From positions 48,526 through 112,525 of the forward strand of contig NZ_NHSQ01000074.1 of NCBI RefSeq assembly GCF_016653465.1: 64,000 nt of DNA. The letters run 5' to 3'. The DNA comes from Thiocystis minor (GTDB taxonomy: Bacteria > Pseudomonadota > Gammaproteobacteria > Chromatiales > Chromatiaceae). The position numbers and the translations under genes are program-made. The notes below the pieces were generated by a model that was given only the letters and a program-made list of their open reading frames with translations, did not search any database and was not told the origin of the DNA. This document shows, piece after piece, positions 8,914 through 17,181 of this stretch. How positions within the stretch are numbered: the stretch's first letter is position 1; the number at the start of each line of letters is the position of its first letter.

Positions 8914-9495
8914 GTGAAAGACCCAAAACGTGTTCCCCGTCGCTTTTCGCTGCTCGCCTTGGTGCTCGTGTTCCTGGCGGGTATCGCTTTCGTGGGCACG
9001 GCCAACTACGCCATCACCGCCACCAACACCCTGGAATTCTGCACCTCGTGCCATACGATGCAGACCAATTACCAGGAATATCAGGAAACGCTCCATTTCA
9101 AGAATCCCTCGGGCGTCCAGGCCACCTGCGCCGATTGTCATGTCCCGAAGCAACTCGGCCCCAAGCTGATCACCAAGATCATCGCCGCCAAGGATGTCTA
9201 TCACGAGATCATGGGCACCATCGACACCCCCGAGAAATTCGAGGCGCGCCGCTGGCACATGGCCAATAACGTCTGGAAAAAGATGAAGGCCAGCGATTCG
9301 CGCGAGTGCCGAACCTGCCACGATTTCGCGAACATGGATCTCTCCGAGCAGACCCGCTCGGCGCGCAGCCGGCACGCGGCGGCGGAAGACAAGGGCGAGA
9401 CCTGCATCGATTGTCATAAGGGTGTCGTCCATCACGAACCAGACGCGCCGGAGGAACCGGATCCTGCCGAGACGGCCCAAGCGGACCCATCCTGA
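8914..9495 (+). CDS. Membrane-anchored tetraheme cytochrome c, NapC/NirT family
   Basis: 193 residues with one N-terminal membrane anchor (about 11-30) and four CxxCH haem motifs: CTSCH, CADCH, CRTCH and CIDCH. This is the NapC/NirT/NrfH pattern of quinol dehydrogenases that pass electrons from the membrane quinol pool to periplasmic partners. GTG 8914 is chosen after a GGGATAGAGAG ribosome site; an in-frame ATG at 8872 would add 14 residues. No nitrate, nitrite or TMAO reductase gene is nearby. Instead the downstream genes are an ankyrin protein and the flavocytochrome c genes, so a role in exchanging electrons between quinone and sulfide-oxidation carriers is possible (inference). Confidence 0.85.
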   Translation: MKDPKRVPRRFSLLALVLVFLAGIAFVGTANYAITATNTLEFCTSCHTMQTNYQEYQETLHFKNPSGVQATCADCHVPKQLGPKLITKIIAAKDVYHEIMGTIDTPEKFEARRWHMANNVWKKMKASDSRECRTCHDFANMDLSEQTRSARSRHAAAEDKGETCIDCHKGVVHHEPDAPEEPDPAETAQADPS

Positions 9496-9527
9496 ATGCG
9501 CGACGAAGCCAAGGTTCCGAGTCCATC

Positions 9528-10490
9528 ATGAAAAGATCGCACACCTTCAGCACCGGCGTCGCACTCCTGCTCGCGGTTCTCTGTCTGCCCGGCCCGCTGG
9601 TCTGGGCCGAGGAGGCGGATTCCGGCACCGCCCTGCGGCTGGCGGCCATGATCGGCGACACCGACGCCGTGACCGAGCAGCTCGACCGGGGCATTCCGGT
9701 CGATGCCCCGAGCGCCTTCGGCAAAACGGCGCTGATGCTGGCCGTGGAGACCAACGATCTCGCCACCGTCGCGCTCCTGCTCACGCGCGGCGCCAATGTC
9801 AACGCGCGCACCGTGGCCGGCTGCACGCCACTGACCTTCGCCGCCGAGTCCGGACACATCGGCATCTCCGCCCTGCTTCTGGAACGCGGCGCGCATGTCC
9901 ACGATCGGACCCGCGCGGGCTGGGATGCCTTGATGATCGCCTCGCGCTACGGGATCGCCGACATGGTCGAGCAACTGATTTTCCGCGGCGCCGACCCCAA
10001 GGCATCCGACCGGGAGGGCCGGACCGCGCTCATGCTGGCCGCTCGCAACGGTCATGCCGGGCTGGTGAACCTTCTGGTCGACGCGGGCGCGGAACCGGAA
10101 TCCCGCGACCGGGAAGGCGCCACGGCCCTGCTCATCGCCGCGGAACATGGCCATCTCGACGTCGTGCGGGCACTGCTTGAGCAAGGGGCTGATGTCAACG
10201 CCCGCGATGCGCTCGGCGCCAGCGCGCTGATCATCGCGAGCGGGCAAGGACAGGCAGCGCTGGCCGAACATCTGATCGAAAAAGGCGCCGACCCGAACCT
10301 TCAGGATCAGGACGGAACCTCGGCGTTGATGGCGGCGGTGAACGGCGGCCACCATGCGCTGATCCCGCTTCTGACCAACGCCGGCGCCAGATCGGATCTG
10401 AAGGACAACCAAGGCCACACGGCGCTGGATCTTGCGAACCGAAAGAATGATCGGGACGCCATCGATTTGCTCGCGCGGGTATCCGCATAA
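9528..10490 (+). CDS. Exported ankyrin-repeat protein
   Basis: 320 residues: a signal peptide (about 1-27, ending VWAEE) followed by nine consecutive ankyrin repeats of about 33 residues that fill the rest of the chain, each with the G-x-T/S-A-L-x-x-A-A and LLxxGA pattern. Ankyrin repeats are protein-binding scaffolds; no catalytic motif is present. It starts 32 bases after the tetraheme cytochrome and precedes fccA by 168 bases, so it is probably co-expressed with the cytochrome. It may be a periplasmic chaperone or scaffold for haem proteins, by analogy with ankyrin proteins encoded beside catalases; that is inference. Confidence 0.85.
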   Translation: MKRSHTFSTGVALLLAVLCLPGPLVWAEEADSGTALRLAAMIGDTDAVTEQLDRGIPVDAPSAFGKTALMLAVETNDLATVALLLTRGANVNARTVAGCTPLTFAAESGHIGISALLLERGAHVHDRTRAGWDALMIASRYGIADMVEQLIFRGADPKASDREGRTALMLAARNGHAGLVNLLVDAGAEPESRDREGATALLIAAEHGHLDVVRALLEQGADVNARDALGASALIIASGQGQAALAEHLIEKGADPNLQDQDGTSALMAAVNGGHHALIPLLTNAGARSDLKDNQGHTALDLANRKNDRDAIDLLARVSA

Positions 10491-10658
10491 TCGCAACGAT
10501 TGCAAGGCAAGACCCAAGCGCCGAAACGGCGCTTGCATGAACCATAAGAATGCCGTGGCCATGATCGCCACGCACCCATCCATCCGCACCACCCGGATGG
10601 CTCAAGCTCCACCGATTGACCCTATCATAACCAGAGGAAAGGAGGAGGAATCAACACC

Positions 10659-11258
10659 ATGGCTAGAAAAACCCTGCAAACGACCCTGTTGACCGGCGCG
10701 CTCGCCCTGGGTGCCTCATCGGGCGCCTGGGCCGAGGCCACCGGCGCGATGCTCGCCAACAGTTGCGCCGGCTGCCACGGACCCCACGGCAACAGCGTCG
10801 GCCCCGCCTCGCCGAGTATCGCCGCCATGGATCCGGTGGTCTTCGTCGAGACGATGGAAGAGTTCAAGAACGGCGAGACCTATTCGACCATCATGGGCCG
10901 CATCGCCAAGGGCTATTCGACGGGCGAGTTCGAAAAAATGGCCGAGTATTTCCACGCGCAGACCTACCAGCCGGCCAAGCAATCGTTCGACACCGCGCTC
11001 GCGGATAAGGGTGCGAAACTCCACGATAAATATTGCGAGAAGTGTCACGCCGAGGGCGGCAAGCCACTGGTCGACGAAGAGGACTACAACATCCTGGCCG
11101 GACAGTGGCTGCCCTATCTTCAATACGCCATGGAAGATTTCCGCGCGGATCGCCGCGAGATGGAAAAGAAGATGCGGACCAAGCTCAACGAACTGCTCAA
11201 GGCCGAGGGCGAGGACGGCATCGCCGCCGTCAATGCCTTCTATGCCAGCCAACAATAA
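10659..11258 (+). CDS. fccA: Flavocytochrome c sulfide dehydrogenase, dihaem cytochrome subunit
   Basis: 199-residue periplasmic dihaem c-type cytochrome. A signal peptide ends at about residue 25 (AWA/EA), and two haem motifs, CAGCH (36-40) and CEKCH (126-130), mark two tandem c-type domains. It accepts electrons from the FAD subunit FccB during oxidation of sulfide to sulfur or polysulfide. A strong GGAAAGGAGGAGG ribosome site precedes the ATG. fccB begins 23 bases downstream, forming the classic fccAB pair of purple sulfur bacteria. Confidence 0.95.
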   Translation: MARKTLQTTLLTGALALGASSGAWAEATGAMLANSCAGCHGPHGNSVGPASPSIAAMDPVVFVETMEEFKNGETYSTIMGRIAKGYSTGEFEKMAEYFHAQTYQPAKQSFDTALADKGAKLHDKYCEKCHAEGGKPLVDEEDYNILAGQWLPYLQYAMEDFRADRREMEKKMRTKLNELLKAEGEDGIAAVNAFYASQQ

Positions 11259-11281
11259 CGACCCCGGAGGAGAACAAAGGC

Positions 11282-12574
11282 ATGAAACTCAGCAGACGTG
11301 ATTTCGTTAAAGTCTCCGGGGCCGCGGCGGCGGCCAGTCTCTTCGGCTTCCCCCATCTCGCGCTTGGCGCCACCCAGAAGGTGGTCGTCATCGGCGGAGG
11401 AACGGGCGGCGCCACCGCCGCCAAATACCTCAAACTGGCCGATTCCAGCATCGATGTCACCCTCATCGAACCCAACGAGGTCTATTACACCTGCTATCTC
11501 AGCAACGAGGTCATCGGCGGGGAACGGAAACTGGAATCGCTCCGGCAGACCTACGACGGGCTCAAGGCGCACGGCATCAAGGTGGTTCATGACAGCGCCA
11601 CCGGCATCGACCCCGACAAGAAGACGGTGAAAACCGCCGGCGGCGCCGAGTACAGCTACGATCGCTGCATCGTCGCCCCCGGCATCGAACTCCTCTACGA
11701 GAAGATCGCGGGCTATAGCGAGGCGGCGGCCGAGACCCTGCCCCACGCCTGGAAGGCCGGCGAGCAGACCCGCATCCTGCGCAAACAGTTGGAAGACATG
11801 AAGGATGGCGGCACCGTGATCATCGCTGCCCCGCCGGCGCCCTTCCGCTGCCCGCCCGGACCCTACGAGCGCGCCAGTCAGATCGCCCATTATCTGAAGG
11901 CCCACAAACCGAAATCGAAGGTCATCATCCTCGACAACAGCCAGAAATTCTCCAAGCAGGCCCAGTTCACCAAGGGTTGGGAGACGCTTTATGGCTTCGG
12001 GACCGACAACGCCCTGATCGAATGGCGTCCGGGACCGGACGCGGCGGTGGTTAAGGTGGACGCCGGCGAGATGCTCGCCGAAACGAACTTCGGCGACGAG
12101 ATCAAGGCGCATGTGATCAACGTCATCCCGCCGCAGCGCGCAGGCAAGATCGCCCAGACCGCCGGGCTTGCCAACGAGAGCGGCTGGTGCCCGGTCGATG
12201 TCAAGACCTTCGAGTCCAAGCTGCACAAGGGGATTCATGTCATCGGCGACGCCTGTATCGCCACCGAGATGCCTAAATCCGGCTATTCCGCCAACAGTCA
12301 GGGCAAGGTCGCGGCGGCGGCCGTGGTCGCGATGCTCAAGGGCGAGGAACCCGGCACGCCGTCCTATCTCAATACCTGTTACTCGATCATCGGTCCCGCC
12401 TATGGGATCTCGGTCGCAGGCGTCTACCGACTCAGCGAGGATGGCGCGACCATCGCCAGCGTCCCGGACTCCGGCGGCGTGACGCCGGTCGATGCCCCGG
12501 ACTGGGCCCTGGCGCGCGAGGTCGAGTACGCCTACAGTTGGTACAACAACATCGTGCACGATATTTTCGGATAA
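11282..12574 (+). CDS. fccB: Flavocytochrome c sulfide dehydrogenase, FAD subunit
   Basis: 430-residue periplasmic flavoprotein that oxidises sulfide and passes electrons to FccA. Tat signal SRRDFVK at residues 4-10, with cleavage near residue 29; FAD-binding [17 protein letters not shown] at 34-50. If the mature chain starts at Ala30, Cys71, Cys190 and Cys366 become mature positions 42, 161 and 337, exactly the FAD-linked cysteine and redox disulfide I recall for the A. vinosum enzyme. This separates it from sulfide:quinone reductase, although the flavin domains are related. ATG 11282 has GGAGGAG ahead of it; the frame is open further upstream inside fccA, but only this start gives the Tat peptide. 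Confidence 0.96.
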   Translation: MKLSRRDFVKVSGAAAAASLFGFPHLALGATQKVVVIGGGTGGATAAKYLKLADSSIDVTLIEPNEVYYTCYLSNEVIGGERKLESLRQTYDGLKAHGIKVVHDSATGIDPDKKTVKTAGGAEYSYDRCIVAPGIELLYEKIAGYSEAAAETLPHAWKAGEQTRILRKQLEDMKDGGTVIIAAPPAPFRCPPGPYERASQIAHYLKAHKPKSKVIILDNSQKFSKQAQFTKGWETLYGFGTDNALIEWRPGPDAAVVKVDAGEMLAETNFGDEIKAHVINVIPPQRAGKIAQTAGLANESGWCPVDVKTFESKLHKGIHVIGDACIATEMPKSGYSANSQGKVAAAAVVAMLKGEEPGTPSYLNTCYSIIGPAYGISVAGVYRLSEDGATIASVPDSGGVTPVDAPDWALAREVEYAYSWYNNIVHDIFG

Positions 12575-12627
12575 ACGCAAAATCCGGCTGAGCACGAGAT
12601 TGACAGGCCCGTTCGGGTCATCGCTTC

Positions 12628-12654
12628 AAAGGGGCCACAAGGCCCCTTTTTTCT
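12628..12654 (+). terminator. Rho-independent terminator after fccB
   Basis: A hairpin of GGGGCC, loop ACAA, GGCCCC followed by six T residues, about 55 bases after the fccB stop. The flanking AAA/TTT extends the stem. This should end the cytochrome-ankyrin-fccAB transcript. Confidence 0.9.
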
Positions 12655-12710
12655 GCCTTGATTCTGTGTTCTTCTCCTCCCATCACCTGTGATCCCGAGG
12701 AGAGCGCACA

Positions 12711-13010
12711 ATGCCAGAGGAAATCGTCGGTCATTGCTGGAATTGCGGACATGGCCTGACCAAGCCGGATTATGGGCGGGAGTCGAACTGCCTGAACTGC
12801 GACAAACCGATCCATTGTTGCCGCAACTGCCGCCACTATGCGCCAGGGCGACCGAACGAGTGCATGGAGCCTCTGGTGGAACGCGTGGTGGAGAAAACGC
12901 GCGCGAATTTCTGCGAATTCTTCGAGCCGGCCATGCGCGCGGGCGGCCCTGCCGCCAGCGCCACGGACCCGGAGCGACTGCGCGGCGCGGCCGAGGATCT
13001 TTTTAAATAG
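12711..13010 (+). CDS. Small zinc-ribbon protein, unknown function
   Basis: 99 residues, ATG preceded by GAGGAGAGC. The first half is Cys-rich: CWNC (9-12), CLNC (27-30), and CCRNC (36-40) plus Cys51, which would fit two zinc-binding knuckles. The second half is acidic and Arg-rich and probably helical. No DNA-binding or enzymatic motif beyond the ribbon is visible. It lies between the fcc terminator and the PCMT gene, 14 bases before the latter, so it may share a transcript with it. I do not recognise the family by name. Confidence 0.75.
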   Translation: MPEEIVGHCWNCGHGLTKPDYGRESNCLNCDKPIHCCRNCRHYAPGRPNECMEPLVERVVEKTRANFCEFFEPAMRAGGPAASATDPERLRGAAEDLFK

Positions 13011-13024
13011 CCCGGCTAAACTCT

Positions 13025-13759
13025 GTGAAACCACTCCTTCTCGCGTCGCTGCTGTGCCTAGCCATCGGCAGCGGCGCCTGTGCACGGAATGACGACATGA
13101 CCGACGCACGCAACCATTTGATCGAGCAAATCGAAAGCGAGGTACGGATGACCGCGCGCGAGCTGGGCGTCAGCGGACTCGATCCCAGGGTCGCCGACGC
13201 CCTGCGCCGGGTGCCGCGCGAGCGTTTCGTCCCCGAGTCGGAACGCCATCTCGCCTATCGCAATCATCCGCTCCCCATCGGCGGCGGACAGACCATTTCC
13301 CAGCCCTATATCGTCGCCATCATGAGCCAACTGCTGGCGGTTGGCCCTGGCGATCGGGTGTTCGAACTGGGGACCGGTTCCGGTTATCAGGCCGCCGTCC
13401 TGGCGGCCTTGGGCGTCGAGGTCTATTCGGTGGAGATCGTCCCGGAACTGGCCGCGCGGGCCGCCGCGACACTCGCGGAGCTTGGCGAGGACAAGGTCCG
13501 GGTGCGCGCGGGCGACGGCTGGCTTGGCTGGCCCGAGGCGGCACCCTTCGATGGCATCGTCGTCACCGCCGCCGCGCCCGCGTTACCGCGCCATCTGATC
13601 GATCAGCTCAAACCAAATGGTCGGCTGGTGATCCCGCTGGGCGGCGCCGACTCGATTCAGCAGTTGGCGCTGTTCGAGAAGGACGCGGACGGACGCTTGC
13701 AACGCCGTAACCTGATCGATGTCCGCTTCGTCCCGGTGACGGGATCCATGGCCCCTTGA
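13025..13759 (+). CDS. pcm: Protein-L-isoaspartate O-methyltransferase, exported form
   Basis: Methylates L-isoaspartyl residues in aged proteins with S-adenosylmethionine as donor. The 244-residue product has the SAM motif FELGTGSGYQAAVLA, the HPLPIGGGQTISQPYIVA substrate-loop region before it, and VTAAAP further on. Unlike the 208-residue cytosolic E. coli enzyme, it begins with a signal peptide (MKPLLLASLLCLAIGSGAC), so it should act in the periplasm; the Cys could be lipidated, but the residues before it are not a typical lipobox. The start is GTG. The end overlaps the TTG start of tmcA by four bases. Confidence 0.88.
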   Translation: MKPLLLASLLCLAIGSGACARNDDMTDARNHLIEQIESEVRMTARELGVSGLDPRVADALRRVPRERFVPESERHLAYRNHPLPIGGGQTISQPYIVAIMSQLLAVGPGDRVFELGTGSGYQAAVLAALGVEVYSVEIVPELAARAAATLAELGEDKVRVRAGDGWLGWPEAAPFDGIVVTAAAPALPRHLIDQLKPNGRLVIPLGGADSIQQLALFEKDADGRLQRRNLIDVRFVPVTGSMAP

Positions 13760-16125
13760 TCCTCGCGCGCGCGCTGTCCGTCGACCTTGTCAGAAATCTT
13801 TGGGAGCAGGCACGGGCCAGCTATCATCGGCGCGTCCTGCTCCTCGCCGGCGCGGCCGACTGGACGGCGTCTGGCGCGCGTCTGGCCGTCGCCGCCCTGC
13901 CCGAACTCTCGCCCGTCTGGCTCACGCGGCGCCCGCTCGCGGACAGGATCCGCCCCATCCGCGACGCCATCCAGTTGCTCGGTCAGGATCTGGATCTGCT
14001 GATCTACGATGCCCATGGCGGATTCGACCCGGACGGTTTCGGCGCCGCTACCGGCGCCATTCGCGGGGGCGGTCTCCTGATTCTGCTAACGCCGCCGCTC
14101 GCCGATTGGCCGAACCGGAGCGACCCGGAAGCCGAACGCATCGCCGTCTGGCCCCATGCGGCGGACGCGCTGACCGGGCGCTTTCTCGCGCGGCTGGTCC
14201 GCGTGCTGATGGCCGATCCGGCGATCGTCGCCCTCCAGCAACAGGACGGGCTTTCGCTTCCCGATTGGACGGCGTCACAACCAGTCGGGTGGGCAACGTT
14301 TGGCCTGAACGAAGTCGAGGGGCGAAGCGTGCCCAGCGTGACGACTCCATCGCCCAAGGACGAGCGTCGGCGCGTGGAAGATGGGCACGGCCCATGGCCT
14401 TTGCCCATCCTACGATCGGTCGAGCCAGAACGAGCCGAGACATCCGAGCGCATCCGCCCAAGCGCCCTTCGGCCGCGCGCGGCGCCAGTCACTCCCGATC
14501 AACAACAGGCCGTCGATGCCATCCTCAAAACCGCGCATGGACGTGCCCGCCGACCACTGGTCCTGACCGCCCATCGCGGACGCGGCAAAAGCGCGGCGCT
14601 TGGACTGGCGGCCGGGCACCTGTTACGCGCCGGCGACGGCCGAATCCTGGTGACCGCGCCCAGACGCGCTTCGGTCGATCCCGTCTTTTGGCATGCCGAA
14701 GCCGTCCTGCGCGAGACGGAGCATCCAGCCGTCGCGGCGGCCATCGGCAGGCTGTCGTTTCAGTCGCCCGCCGAACTCGTCGCCAATGGCCCGGACGCCG
14801 ATCTGCTGCTGGTCGACGAGGCGGCGGGCATTCCGGCGCCCCTGCTCGAAACCCTGCTCGCCCGCTATCCGCGCGTCGTCTTCGCGACCACGGTGCATGG
14901 CTACGAAGGCACTGGCCGGGGGTTCGAGATTCGCTTTCGCGCCACCCTGGACCGCCTGACCCCGAACTGGCGCGCGCTCAGGCTCGACACCCCGATCCGC
15001 TGGGCGCCTGCCGATCCGCTGGAGACGCTCACCTTCCGCGCGCTCCTGCTCGACGCCGCACCGGCGCCAGACGATCAACTGACTGCCGCCAGCCCCGCCA
15101 CCTGCCGCTGCGAGCGACTCGATCCCGACGCACTCGCCGAAGACGAACCGACCTTGCGCGAACTCTTCGGCCTGCTGGTCCTCGCCCACTACCAGACCCG
15201 CCCCATGGATCTGCGGATGCTGCTTGACGGAGCGAACGTGCGGATCTACGTGCTGCGTCACGGCGAGCGGATCGCCGCGACCCTGCTCGCCGCCGAGGAA
15301 GGCGGTTTCGCGGACCCCGCGCTGCGCGAGTCGATCTATCTGGGACAGCGCCGACCGCGCGGCCATCTGCTGCCGCAAACGCTCTCCGCGCACGCCGGTC
15401 TGCTGGAGGCGCCCGCTTTCCGCTATCTGCGCGTGATCCGGATCGCCGTCCATCCGGCGCTCATCGGGCGCGGTCTGGGACGCGTGCTGCTGCATGCGCT
15501 CTTTCGCGACGGACGAGCGGACGGCGTCGACCTGGCGGGCGCCAGTTTCGGAGCCACGCCCGAACTGCTGCGCTTTTGGGACCGCTGCGGCTATCGCCCG
15601 GTTCAAATCGGCACCAGCCGCAACGCCGCCAGCGGCGAACAGGCGGTCGTCGCGCTCCGGCGTCTGAACGCCCGCGGCTGGCGGTTCGCCGCGATGGCTC
15701 GGCAGCGTCTTGCCTCCCGTCTGCCGGTCCTGCTGGCCGGGCCGCTGCGGGCACTCTCCCCCGACGTTGCCGTCGCGCTGATGGCATCGTTACGCACCGC
15801 AACCGAGTCCGTCGCAGCGCATGCCCCGCAAGAGCTCGCGATGCGCCGCGAACTGGCGGGCTTCGCCGCCGGTCATCGCACCCTGGACGCCACCCTTCCG
15901 CTACTGGCGGAGATCACGCATCGCCAACTCGGCGCCTGCCTGAGCGCCGGTAGGATCAATGCGCGGGATGCCGCCCTCTTGATCGCCGCGGTCTGTCAAC
16001 TGCGTCCGATGACGGAATTGGTCGACGTCTTCTTCTACCCGGGGCGTCAAGCGCTCCTGACCGATCTACGCCGAATCGCCGGCCAGTTGTTGACAGCCCT
16101 CCGGGCTTGCGTCCCGCTGGCTTGA
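13756..16125 (+). CDS. tmcA: tRNA(Met) cytidine acetyltransferase with an extra internal segment
   Basis: Forms N4-acetylcytidine at the wobble base of elongator tRNA(Met) using acetyl-CoA and ATP. The order is an N-terminal TmcA domain, an RNA-helicase-like ATPase with TAHRGRGKSAALGLA as the P-loop and LLLVDEAAGIPAPLL as the Walker B region, a GNAT acetyltransferase domain with HPALIGRGLGRVLL, and a C-terminal tRNA-binding region. At 789 codons it is about 120 longer than the E. coli protein. Part of the excess, about residues 175-245, is low-complexity sequence encoded by two hairpin repeats (see 14290-14409). The TTG start overlaps the pcm stop; a start inside the first 15 codons cannot be excluded. 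Confidence 0.9.
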   Translation: MILARALSVDLVRNLWEQARASYHRRVLLLAGAADWTASGARLAVAALPELSPVWLTRRPLADRIRPIRDAIQLLGQDLDLLIYDAHGGFDPDGFGAATGAIRGGGLLILLTPPLADWPNRSDPEAERIAVWPHAADALTGRFLARLVRVLMADPAIVALQQQDGLSLPDWTASQPVGWATFGLNEVEGRSVPSVTTPSPKDERRRVEDGHGPWPLPILRSVEPERAETSERIRPSALRPRAAPVTPDQQQAVDAILKTAHGRARRPLVLTAHRGRGKSAALGLAAGHLLRAGDGRILVTAPRRASVDPVFWHAEAVLRETEHPAVAAAIGRLSFQSPAELVANGPDADLLLVDEAAGIPAPLLETLLARYPRVVFATTVHGYEGTGRGFEIRFRATLDRLTPNWRALRLDTPIRWAPADPLETLTFRALLLDAAPAPDDQLTAASPATCRCERLDPDALAEDEPTLRELFGLLVLAHYQTRPMDLRMLLDGANVRIYVLRHGERIAATLLAAEEGGFADPALRESIYLGQRRPRGHLLPQTLSAHAGLLEAPAFRYLRVIRIAVHPALIGRGLGRVLLHALFRDGRADGVDLAGASFGATPELLRFWDRCGYRPVQIGTSRNAASGEQAVVALRRLNARGWRFAAMARQRLASRLPVLLAGPLRALSPDVAVALMASLRTATESVAAHAPQELAMRRELAGFAAGHRTLDATLPLLAEITHRQLGACLSAGRINARDAALLIAAVCQLRPMTELVDVFFYPGRQALLTDLRRIAGQLLTALRACVPLA
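14290..14409. repeat. Pair of REP-like hairpins inserted in frame in tmcA
   Basis: Two inverted repeats with GGGCA/TGCCC tips lie inside tmcA. The first runs 14290-14335 (TGGGCA-ACG pairing with CG-TGCCCA across a loop); the second runs 14380-14409 (GATGGGCAcGGCC with GGCCttTGCCCATC). The segment translates without stops into a Pro/Arg/Glu-rich stretch absent from ordinary TmcA proteins and placed between the N-terminal domain and the ATPase domain. It looks like an intergenic-type repeat that landed at a domain boundary. Confidence 0.7.
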
Positions 16126-16228
16126 AGTGGAACATGGCATCTCGAACCGCGCCGGCGTTCATCCAGGACGTGCGACTCGGTTCATCGTCCCGGTGAGCAA
16201 CGAACCAAACCGACCAGGAGAATCGATC

Positions 16229-17119
16229 TTGTACCCTCGGGCCATAACGACACTCGCATGCCTCGCGCTTCTCGTGCCGGCAATCCCTGGCTGTCTGGTG
16301 ACGGTCAGCAGTCCACCGCTGGAGGTGGTCTATGGCCCGCCACTGGAATATGGCTATCAACCGCTTCTGTACGACGGCTATGTGGTCTATTTCGCCGATG
16401 ACGGGATCCCCTATTACTGGAGCGGCGGCACCCGTCTCTGGGTGCCCACGTATGCCCGCGCGCGTTATGTCTCGCACTGGCACCGCTACAAGCCGGCTTA
16501 TCGCAACTGGTACAAACACCACAGGAACACGTATAAAACCCATCGCTACCAGGGCCGGGCCGGGATTCCGTCCCGACCGGACAATCGTGCGGCGGTTGCA
16601 CCCGATGTCCGTTCCGCTCCCCCGCGTCATCGCGATCGCGATGGCAATCCGCCAGGGCCAGCCGGCAGGCCTGGCACCAATTGGGAGAACCGCCCCGGTC
16701 CAGCCGGCGGCGCCGGGGCATCCCCGGATCGACGTCGCACTGCCCCTTCCGACTGGTACCGCGACAGCGATCTCTCCAGATCAGCGCCGCGTCGCGGCAG
16801 TCCGTGGGAAAACCGCGCGGATCCAATCCGCGATCGCGGGACGGCGCCGAATCCTCGCCAGTCTTTTCCGCGCGAGAGGGATAACAACGTCAATCCAGGC
16901 AGATCCTTCGGTGGTGCGGACGCGCAGCGGGATGGACGATTCCGATCGAACGACAGTGCAGTGGAAAGGAGTGATCCTCGGTCTTCGACCTTTCCGTCAC
17001 GCGCCAATCTTCAAGACCGCGGCTGGCCAGCGGAGAGACAGATCCGCTCACCGCAGAGCAACGCCGGGCGGGCTGGAGGCCAGGACGTGCGCGGTTCCGA
17101 ATCGAGATGGGCACGCTGA
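16229..17119 (+). CDS. Proline/arginine-rich lipoprotein
   Basis: A 296-residue protein with signal peptide and lipobox (IPGC, Cys at about 21). After it come a Tyr- and Pro-rich segment (residues 30-60) and a YWSGGTRLW core, then a long low-complexity tail rich in Arg, Pro, Gly, Asn and Asp that is surely disordered. TTG 16229 is chosen because CAGGAG lies seven bases upstream and the signal peptide begins there; the frame is open from 16127. The conserved part resembles small envelope proteins with a YXXG beta core; function unknown. It is convergent with opgH. Confidence 0.65.
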   Translation: MYPRAITTLACLALLVPAIPGCLVTVSSPPLEVVYGPPLEYGYQPLLYDGYVVYFADDGIPYYWSGGTRLWVPTYARARYVSHWHRYKPAYRNWYKHHRNTYKTHRYQGRAGIPSRPDNRAAVAPDVRSAPPRHRDRDGNPPGPAGRPGTNWENRPGPAGGAGASPDRRRTAPSDWYRDSDLSRSAPRRGSPWENRADPIRDRGTAPNPRQSFPRERDNNVNPGRSFGGADAQRDGRFRSNDSAVERSDPRSSTFPSRANLQDRGWPAERQIRSPQSNAGRAGGQDVRGSESRWAR

Positions 17120-17181
17120 ACGGAAGGCTGTCTCCGGGAGAATTCATCCCCAGGTTCAAGGCTACGAAATGGACAGGACGA

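Noticed and set aside
9432..10592. 386-codon minus-strand frame across the ankyrin gene
   Set aside because: Repeats of the ankyrin gene produce a repetitive antisense product; no ribosome site.
11240..12595. 451-codon minus-strand frame opposite fccB
   Set aside because: Antisense shadow created by GC-rich codon use; fccB on the plus strand has full family motifs.
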